Assembly: GCA_020725805.1 (NCBI GenBank)
Contig: DYEF01000046.1
Span: forward strand, 1-64,000
Length of the DNA: 64,000 nt
Source of the DNA: Bdellovibrio sp.
GTDB lineage: Bacteria; Myxococcota; SpSt-1050
Direction of reading: 5' to 3'
Position numbers and translations under genes: made by a program. The number at the start of each line of letters is the position of its first letter. The stretch's first letter is position 1. The notes under the pieces are model-generated. The model had not been told where the DNA came from. It did no database searches and saw only the letters and a list, made by a program, of their open reading frames with translations. Positions 1 to 6,499 of the stretch are shown piece by piece.

Positions 1-546
1 GGATATACGCCTGTTAACCGTGCAGGAGACACAATGACCGGTGCACTGAATCTTCCGTCAAATGGTCTGACTGTGGGAGGAAATCAGTTGGTTGTGACCG
101 GCGGGAATGTCAAGGCCGCGAATGCGATATACTGGGGAAGCGCAAGTCAGTTATCTACTGATCAGGAGGGTTCTATTGAACTCGGAAATTCAACAGTGAG
201 CGGAAAGACCCCTTTTATAGACTTTCACTATGGTACGGGTTCAAGTCAGGATTACAATGTAAGGATTATCAATGACGCAAATGGGAGACTGACGGTCAAT
301 GCCACAGACTTTTATGTAAATGGCAATATCAAGTCTTCGACGGGAACAGCCGTTTACAGACAGAGCACAGGGTGTGCAAGCGGTGGTGCACTTAGTACCA
401 ATGCGACATGTCAGACTATTTGCTGTGTATATGACGAATATAACAGTTGCTATGGATATTATAATTGCAGCGGTTCCTGTCAGTACTATGTTTATAGTCC
501 CTCTACCTGTACAAATACTATTTTAGGAAAACTCATAAGTCCGTAA
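1..546 (+). CDS. Tail-fibre-like secreted/surface protein with Cys-rich C-terminus (5' partial)
   Basis: The frame is open from the first base of the window, so the gene begins upstream; 181 residues are visible. Near the visible start is NRAGDTMTGAL, a motif common in phage tail fibres and related surface fibres. An ATG inside this motif (position 34) is unlikely to be the real start because the motif normally continues upstream. The middle is a Gly/Asn/Ser-rich beta-type sequence. The last 60 residues carry about ten cysteines in CC, CxxxxC and CxGxC arrangements with many Tyr, probably a disulfide-stabilised tip. The stop at 544-546 overlaps the convergent HMA gene end by 14 bases. A prophage remnant or a cell-surface adhesin are both possible; no other phage gene is visible. 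Confidence 0.6.
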   Translation, partial: GYTPVNRAGDTMTGALNLPSNGLTVGGNQLVVTGGNVKAANAIYWGSASQLSTDQEGSIELGNSTVSGKTPFIDFHYGTGSSQDYNVRIINDANGRLTVNATDFYVNGNIKSSTGTAVYRQSTGCASGGALSTNATCQTICCVYDEYNSCYGYYNCSGSCQYYVYSPSTCTNTILGKLISP

Positions 547-757
547 TCTTTGAAACGGTCGGAATATATCCGAGCTCCTCGATCTTGTCGAGTGCCATCT
601 GAATATCTTCATTCTTATCCGCATAGAAAACGGCTATTTTATTCCTGTAATCGACGGTAATATTTCTGAATCTGTTGAGATTCTCAAGTGCACTTTTTAT
701 CTTTCTCTCACAGTGTTCGCAAATCATGTTGGTGATAGAAACATTTACGATTTTCAT
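533..757 (-). CDS. Heavy-metal-associated (HMA) domain protein
   Basis: This is a 74-residue protein made of one HMA fold. Near the N-terminus is the metal site MICEHC (MxCxxC), followed by the usual helix, beta strand and a GYIP end. Such proteins bind Cu(I) or another soft metal as chaperones or sensors. The frame is open further upstream, but the ATG at 757 has a good GGAGG 14 bases before it and overlaps the thyX stop as ATGA, so translational coupling to thyX is likely. No copper ATPase or metal regulator is nearby, so the link with thymidylate synthesis is unexplained. The metal-site reading is firm; the partner is unknown. Confidence 0.8.
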   Translation of the reverse strand: MKIVNVSITNMICEHCERKIKSALENLNRFRNITVDYRNKIAVFYADKNEDIQMALDKIEELGYIPTVSKITDL

Positions 758-2184
758 CTTATTATCCTCCCAAAATAATTTTCGAACTCGTCCTTGCCGC
801 AGCACATATCGAAGACAAGTGGTATTCTTTTCTTTGCTTCCTCGACCATCCTCTCCGATAATCTCCTTATTTCCCACTGTGCGTGGTGGTCCATCCTCAG
901 TCTGGATATATGATATAACTCCCTTGCGTTCAACAGCGAATAAACTCTCCTTCTGTGTCCGTTGAGAACGACATATTCGGCCGAATGCTGATTCTTTTTG
1001 GCAATCTTTTTATAAAGGTCAAAGGCTATATGGGAGTGTCTGAGGATCTTCTCCCTGAATCCGCATTCCAGTACAAGAGGAGGTATCTCTATTCCCAGTG
1101 CAAATGAATATGGCTGGGCAATCTGTGTCATCATACGGTGACGTTTGAACTGGGCATAGCAGCTTGCGCTCATTGTAAGTTCATATTCCGTTATTATTGT
1201 CTCGAAGAATCTCGGGAGCTGATTGTGCTTTGTGAGAGACCTGAAGATGTCGTAAATAATCTCCCTCTTTTTATCCTGACTGAGACCCTGTGAGTATTTC
1301 TGCGAGGCCTCAAAGGAATTAACTGACCTGAAAAAATTATAAACAGCTATCAGTGCATCGGTATTGTTTTTTACGGATATAAGATTTACCCCGTCGTCTT
1401 TTAATGAGCAGTCATCTGTAATTTCCGGACCGAGTCCGTTGTTGTATTCGGGATACCAGTACTTTTCGAAATATTTCTCCGGCTCTGTATATCTGATAAG
1501 TGAAGGGGCATATCTGATTGTTTCATTGAAAATCAGTTTTGATATCTCTTTCAGTTCTAAAACCGGTGATGATGCCAGAATTTTGATAATATACTCAATG
1601 TTTCTTGCGTTTGCTGTGAGGCCCAGCTGGGTTGTAACTGCGAGAGGGAGGACATACCTTGCATCCTCCATAGCAAGTCCTTCGATATCTCTCTTTTTTA
1701 ACTCCTCGTCTTTATATGCCTTTTTTGATTTTATTTGAGGAAGAATCGATTGATATATCTCTTCGTAGAGCGAGAACGAATCTTTTATAAAAGAGACATA
1801 TTCATCTTTTAATTTGTCGCTGAGTTCCTCAGGAATTACAAAATCCTCTCCAAGTTTGATATATCTCTGTGATTTTTCCGTGTAGGATGCGAGTCTGAAT
1901 CTTTCTACGTATTCTGCGGCAAGTCTTGATATTCCGATGATATCCAGATTGAAGACCGCGTGTTCGGCGATAGAGGAGTGTCCCATATCAAAGACCACTC
2001 TTCTATTTAGTTCTCTTGCACTCTTTACGTCTTCTCTTGCATCCTTTCGTATTTCCCATATAGGTCTTTTGTCTCTGGATATCTTTGCGTAACTCGATGC
2101 TATTGTCTCACAGGTCACATCAGAGAGATTTTTACTTTCAATGCTCTCGATGTCACAATTAAAGCCGGCAACCTTTATTATCAT
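754..2184 (-). CDS. thyX: FAD-dependent thymidylate synthase ThyX, tandem-duplicated form
   Basis: ThyX makes dTMP from dUMP with methylene-tetrahydrofolate and FAD. Most ThyX proteins have about 220-250 residues; this one has 476 and contains two ThyX-like halves. Half one (about 60-230) has HSSIAEH (69-75), the motif region RFRLASYTEKSQRY (95-108) with Phe replacing His in the usual RHR, then ARYVLP and NARN. Half two (about 320-460) has RHRMMTQIAQPYS (348-360), VVLNGHRRR and NARELYH. Each half keeps only part of the classical signature, so they may build a shared active site like that of the usual homotetramer. It lies in the nrf-yjbQ operon, 12 bases after the TPR lipoprotein gene, and overlaps the HMA gene by 4 bases. 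Confidence 0.9.
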   Translation of the reverse strand: MIIKVAGFNCDIESIESKNLSDVTCETIASSYAKISRDKRPIWEIRKDAREDVKSARELNRRVVFDMGHSSIAEHAVFNLDIIGISRLAAEYVERFRLASYTEKSQRYIKLGEDFVIPEELSDKLKDEYVSFIKDSFSLYEEIYQSILPQIKSKKAYKDEELKKRDIEGLAMEDARYVLPLAVTTQLGLTANARNIEYIIKILASSPVLELKEISKLIFNETIRYAPSLIRYTEPEKYFEKYWYPEYNNGLGPEITDDCSLKDDGVNLISVKNNTDALIAVYNFFRSVNSFEASQKYSQGLSQDKKREIIYDIFRSLTKHNQLPRFFETIITEYELTMSASCYAQFKRHRMMTQIAQPYSFALGIEIPPLVLECGFREKILRHSHIAFDLYKKIAKKNQHSAEYVVLNGHRRRVYSLLNARELYHISRLRMDHHAQWEIRRLSERMVEEAKKRIPLVFDMCCGKDEFENYFGRIIR

Positions 2185-2196
2185 AAAACCTCTTTT

Positions 2197-3264
2197 TTAG
2201 TTGACGTGTTCCTCGATAAAGAGCTCTTTGAGCTTGTCCATATGCTCCTTTGCATATGTAATCCATTTTGAATCCATTCCGGTCCTTTTGCCTACATCGA
2301 TTGTGGCCTCATACACTCTGACCGCCTTTGTAATAAGGACAGCGATCTTCTTTTTGAGTTCCTCTTTGTAGATTTCCTTCTGTTCGTCCGTCAGTTCTTC
2401 GGGGATTGGGGCGTTAATCAGATGGTCATAAAAGATTTCGTAAAGTTCTCCGGTCTTGAATCCGGCAGCAGTTGCCCAGTGAATATTTCCGGTCTTGATG
2501 ACCCTTAGATAATAGTTTTGTGCCGAGAGGAGTAGTTTTGCCTTTTCTTCGAGACGTCTCTCGAGGAGTTCCTGCGGAAATTCCAGAACTACATCTCTCA
2601 TCTTTGCCGCCTCGACCTCACCGAGATAGAAGATCGACTGTGCAACAAAGAAGTTGTTTTCAATGTATTTTTCCTTACTCAGTTTGGCATAATCAATTAT
2701 AGCCTGATTGAAATATTCTACAGCATCCTTGTATTCCTTTTTGTTGTACTTTACTACTCCCAGATTGGTCTTTGCCTCGATGATATCCATCTCGGATGCC
2801 GATGAGTCACTGATGAGAGCGGAAAACGCCTTCTCTGCTTCGTCAAAATCCTTAAGACATAGCGAAACATATCCGAGTCTGAATTTGTAGTCGAGGTCTT
2901 TTGTAGTATCCGTTAATTCGGAGTATTTCTGGTAGTACTTTTTTGCCTCTTCACACTGCTCCTGCATTTCGAGGGAGAGCGCAAGGTTATAAACCGCACT
3001 TTTGTAGTGAACCGATTTCGGATAATTCTCTATTATCTTTCTGAAGCAATCGGCAGCATTCTTGTAGTCTTTCTTTTCGAAATATTTTGAGCCGACCCTG
3101 TTTAGTTCTTCGTCATCATAGACGGTAAGCGGTCCGCTTCCGGGCTGGATAAATATAGGATGGTCGGTCATATCAATATGCTGTCTTGTCCGGGATGGAC
3201 AGGCCGTCAGGAATATGACAATGAGCGGAAAAAACAGAAATGTTTTAATTTGTGTCTTGTGCAT
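2197..3264 (-). CDS. TPR-repeat lipoprotein
   Basis: The protein is 355 residues from the ATG at 3264. That start gives a compact signal peptide ending in the lipobox LTAC, so the protein should be a lipid-anchored exported protein. The frame is open to a TTG at 3321, but that start would bury the signal sequence. After a short linker there are several tetratricopeptide repeats (FEKKDYKNAADCFRKIIENYP; KKEYKDAVEYFNQAI) and then a helical, charged C-terminal half. The layout resembles BamD/YfiO-like or gliding-associated TPR lipoproteins, which act as scaffolds in the periplasm, but I do not recognise a specific ortholog. It lies 75 bases after yjbQ and 12 bases before thyX. Confidence 0.75.
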   Translation of the reverse strand: MHKTQIKTFLFFPLIVIFLTACPSRTRQHIDMTDHPIFIQPGSGPLTVYDDEELNRVGSKYFEKKDYKNAADCFRKIIENYPKSVHYKSAVYNLALSLEMQEQCEEAKKYYQKYSELTDTTKDLDYKFRLGYVSLCLKDFDEAEKAFSALISDSSASEMDIIEAKTNLGVVKYNKKEYKDAVEYFNQAIIDYAKLSKEKYIENNFFVAQSIFYLGEVEAAKMRDVVLEFPQELLERRLEEKAKLLLSAQNYYLRVIKTGNIHWATAAGFKTGELYEIFYDHLINAPIPEELTDEQKEIYKEELKKKIAVLITKAVRVYEATIDVGKRTGMDSKWITYAKEHMDKLKELFIEEHVN

Positions 3265-3339
3265 AGACCCCAAAAAATCAGAGATAAAAATATCAATTAC
3301 TTTCAATAAAGTAAAGGGCAAAATTCTGGCAACACCTGT

Positions 3340-3729
3340 TTACAGCAATTTTATAAATACCTTCCTTGTCCGCGGGCCGTCGAATTCGCATAGAAAGATT
3401 CCTTCCCATGTGCCGAGGGCGAGTCTGCCGTTTTCTATAATCACGATTCTGCTGTTGCCGATAATAGATGCCTTGATGTGTGCGTCGCTGTTTCCCTCGG
3501 AGTGTGCATAATTGCCTCTGTGCGGGATGAGTTCACCAAGTTTTTGGGTAATATCCCTTACTACATCTGGGTCGGCGGATTCATTGATTGTAATTGCTGC
3601 GGTTGTATGAGGTACATATAGTATGCATATACCGTCTTTCTTACCCGATGTTTCGACAAGTGCATTGACGAGATCTGTTATATTAACAAAAGATTCCCTT
3701 TTGTTTGTCTTTGTTTCGATAAAAAGCAT
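3340..3729 (-). CDS. YjbQ/UPF0047 family protein
   Basis: The protein has 129 residues, the full length of the YjbQ (UPF0047) family. It shows HTTAAITINESADPDV and the later block AHSEGNSDAHIKASIIG, ending GTWEGIFLCEFDGPR; the His and Glu residues in these blocks form the conserved pocket. Some members have weak thiamine-phosphate synthase activity, but the physiological role is not settled. The ATG at 3729 follows a GGAGGAG site and lies one base after the nrfA stop, so it is co-transcribed with nrfHA. Confidence 0.9.
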   Translation of the reverse strand: MLFIETKTNKRESFVNITDLVNALVETSGKKDGICILYVPHTTAAITINESADPDVVRDITQKLGELIPHRGNYAHSEGNSDAHIKASIIGNSRIVIIENGRLALGTWEGIFLCEFDGPRTRKVFIKLL

Positions 3730-3730
3730 A

Positions 3731-5200
3731 TTATCTCTCCTCCGTTTTTTCCGGAATGAATTTATAAAGCAGATTGTACGGGTCTCTGAATTCCTGTTCG
3801 GGTTTGAAGTTGAGCTTCTTCTTTCCCCTGTTATTAAGGTGTTCAGAGAGTAGAAGTTTTATAGAGTTGTAATCCACATTGTTTTCTGTAAGAATCCTGA
3901 CCGTGAGTTTTTCACATTCCGATGCGAACGCGATTGAATCGGAAAGGATTCTCATTGTTTCGGTAGGGTTGTGAAAACCGACCGAATTTTCTGCGATAAT
4001 AAATATCAGTCTATAGACAGCCTCCTCGTAGAGGTCCTGAATCTTTGCAAGAACAGCATTGTCAATTTCTTTTCCATCCTTTGCAAGACCGTTTATTCTC
4101 TCTATGTATTTTGCCACATAGGCAAGCTTGTATCCCGCCTTCAGAAGGGTAGAAATAGTCCTGTCCTGAATGGTCAATACCTGATTCCTGAGATACTCTT
4201 CGCCCTCTGAATGACATACGATGCAGCTCTTCATACCGCTTTTCAGCGGACTTGTTATATTGTGGTCAGAGACCTTGAAACTACCTACTCTCTTATACGG
4301 CATATGGCAGTCTGCACAGGAGACATTTGCGTTGAAATGAACGGAATTTCTTGTATAGAGTTCATATTCGGGATGGCGGATAAAACCGAGTTTATACCCT
4401 GTTGTCTTATGTGTCCATTCCTTATATTTCGGGGAACTTTTTATAACCTTTATAATGTTTTCGATTGAAATATCACCGTATTTTGAACCATCCCATGGGA
4501 AGAATACATATTCGGATTTCTTGTTTTCATCTTTCGGGATAGTGTAGGTAACGTGGCACTGTGCACAGACAGCCGAGCGTAACTCCTGATGTTCGAGAAT
4601 CTGAGGGTCTTTGCCAATCTTTTTGAATGCCTCGATAGCGGTAAATTTGGTTATCCTGTTCCGCATCGTTTTCGGATTGTGGCATTCAATACAACTTACT
4701 CCGAGTTCTTTGTGTCTGTCAGGAATCTTCGAGTGAACCTCATCAAACGTCTTTTTAAAATAATCAATACCCAGCTGCTCTTTCAGCTGATCTGCATAAG
4801 GAGACTTACAGGTAAGACAGACACCTCCTGCCCCTCTTCTTAGCGGGTCGATTTCTAGTACATCTGTCAGCATAAAATAATGTCCTCTTGGCTCATTGTA
4901 TTCGACCGAAAATGCCATACCACTGTAAATCACAGCCAGAAAAGGATACTCGCTTATCTTGTCGTATGTTGTTCCGCCAAGGTCGGAGCCCTTCTTATAT
5001 CTGGAGAGACCGGAGGGCTTTGGTTCAGCCGTCTTCTTCCAGAGATCATACTCAACAGGATAATTCTTACCCCAAACAGACGGTTCAATCTCATTTTCTG
5101 GAATTTCAAATTTTTTTGGAGATTCGGGCTTTGGACCCTGACAGGCAAAGAGAAAGAGAATTACAAAGAAAACAACAGATAAAAATTTTGCTTTGTTCAT
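3731..5200 (-). CDS. nrfA: Cytochrome c nitrite reductase, catalytic subunit NrfA
   Basis: NrfA reduces nitrite to ammonium with six electrons outside the cytoplasmic membrane. All five heme sites are present: the catalytic CLTCK (128-132) with lysine as heme ligand, then CIECH (170), CAQCH (212), CADCH (295) and CIVCH (326). The active-site Tyr219 follows heme 3 and His276 lies in RHPEYE. Arg275 stands where calcium-binding NrfAs such as the E. coli enzyme have Gln, as in the calcium-independent NrfA group described from Geobacter. The signal sequence ends in the lipobox LFAC (Cys20), so this NrfA is predicted to be a lipoprotein. The start overlaps the nrfH stop (TGATG). Confidence 0.95.
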   Translation of the reverse strand: MNKAKFLSVVFFVILFLFACQGPKPESPKKFEIPENEIEPSVWGKNYPVEYDLWKKTAEPKPSGLSRYKKGSDLGGTTYDKISEYPFLAVIYSGMAFSVEYNEPRGHYFMLTDVLEIDPLRRGAGGVCLTCKSPYADQLKEQLGIDYFKKTFDEVHSKIPDRHKELGVSCIECHNPKTMRNRITKFTAIEAFKKIGKDPQILEHQELRSAVCAQCHVTYTIPKDENKKSEYVFFPWDGSKYGDISIENIIKVIKSSPKYKEWTHKTTGYKLGFIRHPEYELYTRNSVHFNANVSCADCHMPYKRVGSFKVSDHNITSPLKSGMKSCIVCHSEGEEYLRNQVLTIQDRTISTLLKAGYKLAYVAKYIERINGLAKDGKEIDNAVLAKIQDLYEEAVYRLIFIIAENSVGFHNPTETMRILSDSIAFASECEKLTVRILTENNVDYNSIKLLLSEHLNNRGKKKLNFKPEQEFRDPYNLLYKFIPEKTEER

Positions 5201-5628
5201 CAGAAAACTCCTGTATGTTTATGTGTGTGTCTTCTGTGACAATCTGTACAACTTCTGCTCTCTGTATTAATACGGCTTACCATCTCAGAGTGACAGAAAA
5301 GACAGTTTTCCTTAACAACTTTTTTGCCGTGATCTGAGATATTGATTGGTTCTTTATAAAGCCCGCCGTAGAAGTAGATTACATCCTTTGTCCCGTCTAT
5401 GCTCTTCCAGAGAATATGGTTTGCAAAATTATCATTCGGGAGATGACAATCAATACATCTTTTATTCTGATGTGCACCATTGTGAACGAAATTGTCGTAC
5501 TGGTAATTCATAACGTGGCAGGTGTTGCAGAACAAGGGAGACTCTGAGTAGTGATAAAGACGTTTACCGAAAGACAGACCAAACAGCAATGTCAGAACAA
5601 TGAAGATTATAGTAACTTTCTTAATCAC
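5200..5628 (-). CDS. nrfH: Cytochrome c nitrite reductase, membrane subunit NrfH
   Basis: NrfH is the tetraheme quinol dehydrogenase that anchors NrfA and passes it electrons from menaquinol. One N-terminal membrane helix is followed by four heme sites: CNTCHVM, CIDCH, CLFCH and CTDCH. The CxxCHxM form of the first site, with Met as the iron ligand, is typical of NrfH. I place the start at the GTG at 5628, which follows GAGGG by 10 bases and overlaps the marR end by 8 bases. An upstream in-frame GTG at 5652 has no ribosome binding site. The gene is coupled to nrfA by a one-base overlap. Confidence 0.93.
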   Translation of the reverse strand: MIKKVTIIFIVLTLLFGLSFGKRLYHYSESPLFCNTCHVMNYQYDNFVHNGAHQNKRCIDCHLPNDNFANHILWKSIDGTKDVIYFYGGLYKEPINISDHGKKVVKENCLFCHSEMVSRINTESRSCTDCHRRHTHKHTGVF

Positions 5629-6274
5629 TGGTTCGATGCCCTCTTGCTTCACAAATTGGCAGGACGGGTTTTCTGAGACTTATCTTCGACTCGGATGGCC
5701 TGTTGGATGAGCAGTCAATCTTTATGTCCTGATTACTCATTCTGATATTCAGCAGATTACAGAAATGCGGGTTATCTTCGCCCGTAAATTTATCCGGTTC
5801 GAAGTTTTCACAAAGTATGCAGGACCTGAGAATTTCTATGTTTCCGTTTTGTTTCAGTATCCTGAGGGTCTCTATCAGAAATGTGTATATGAGTGTCTTT
5901 TCTTTCTCATGGAAGACATCGACAGCCGAATAAAACCAGTTTTCGAACTCTTTAATGTCGGTAATTATCTTTTTTCCTTTCGGCGTCAGGTACAGATACT
6001 TTATCCTGTTGTCTTCCTTTGAACTTTTTCTTTTCAGGTATCCCTTTTTTATGAGGACATTTACGGCGTCACTGACTGTAGGTTTCGTAAGTGAATACTC
6101 AAGCGCAAGATTCGTTACCGTTCCGTTTGTCTCGTCGTGTTCGGATATGTATTTCAGAAACTGTATCATTATAGGTGAGACCGAATATTTTTTGTTGATA
6201 TCCCAGAGTCTTGAGCGGTATGCCGAAAAGAATTTCTCGAAAGCATAGTAAATCTTTCTGTTTAATTCTTTCAT
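5621..6274 (-). CDS. MarR family transcriptional regulator with Cys-rich C-terminal domain
   Basis: The protein has 217 residues. The first 145 form a MarR winged-helix domain (recognition helix SLTKPTVSDAVNVLIKKGYL; wing KSSKEDNRIKYLYLT). A C-terminal extension has the pattern CILC-x(18)-FC-x(16)-DC, a putative metal or Fe-S site seen in a subgroup of MarR proteins; sensing of nitrosative or redox stress is an inference. It is the first gene of the operon that continues into nrfHA, so it probably controls nitrite reduction. A dyad overlapping the predicted -10 region of its promoter (6291-6307) would allow autoregulation. Confidence 0.88.
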   Translation of the reverse strand: MKELNRKIYYAFEKFFSAYRSRLWDINKKYSVSPIMIQFLKYISEHDETNGTVTNLALEYSLTKPTVSDAVNVLIKKGYLKRKSSKEDNRIKYLYLTPKGKKIITDIKEFENWFYSAVDVFHEKEKTLIYTFLIETLRILKQNGNIEILRSCILCENFEPDKFTGEDNPHFCNLLNIRMSNQDIKIDCSSNRPSESKISLRKPVLPICEARGHRTSD

Positions 6275-6290
6275 ACTCCTCCGCGATTCG

Positions 6291-6307
6291 TTAGGAATGC
6301 AAACTAA
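6291..6307. promoter_or_regulatory. Candidate MarR operator (imperfect dyad)
   Basis: TTAG and CTAA are separated by nine bases, a spacing typical of MarR-family sites. The dyad sits between the marR start codon and its predicted promoter and overlaps the -10 hexamer, where a bound repressor would block transcription. Only the outer four bases on each side are symmetric, so support is modest. Confidence 0.35.
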
Positions 6308-6333
6308 ATAACACAGAAATCGGTGCTTGTCAA
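6305..6333 (-). promoter_or_regulatory. Sigma70-type promoter for marR-nrfHA
   Basis: On the minus strand a perfect TTGACA (6333-6328) is followed after 17 bases by TATTTA (6310-6305). The -10 matches only three positions of the consensus. It lies about 30 bases upstream of the marR start. Confidence 0.4.
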
Positions 6334-6405
6334 ATGAACTCTGCGGGAAGGCCGGTATAAAGGGCTGCTACTGTTTTGCGGCCGGATTTTTTACACAGAT
6401 TTGTC

Positions 6406-6435
6406 TTGACTCAAAATGATGCAACAGGTTATAAA
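6406..6435 (+). promoter_or_regulatory. Sigma70-type promoter for the SBBP protein gene
   Basis: TTGACT (6406-6411) and TATAAA (6430-6435) are 18 bases apart and each matches five of six consensus positions. The transcript would start about 60 bases before the GTG start of the next gene. Confidence 0.5.
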
Positions 6436-6499
6436 CAGATAGTTTAATAATCCTTATTCTAACCGTTTTCTTTTGTGAAATCAGTTAAAGGAGGTAAAC

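Noticed and set aside
4888-5337. 149-codon plus-strand frame across the nrfA-nrfH junction
   Set aside because: It is antisense to heme-binding coding sequence and lacks any domain or start signal.
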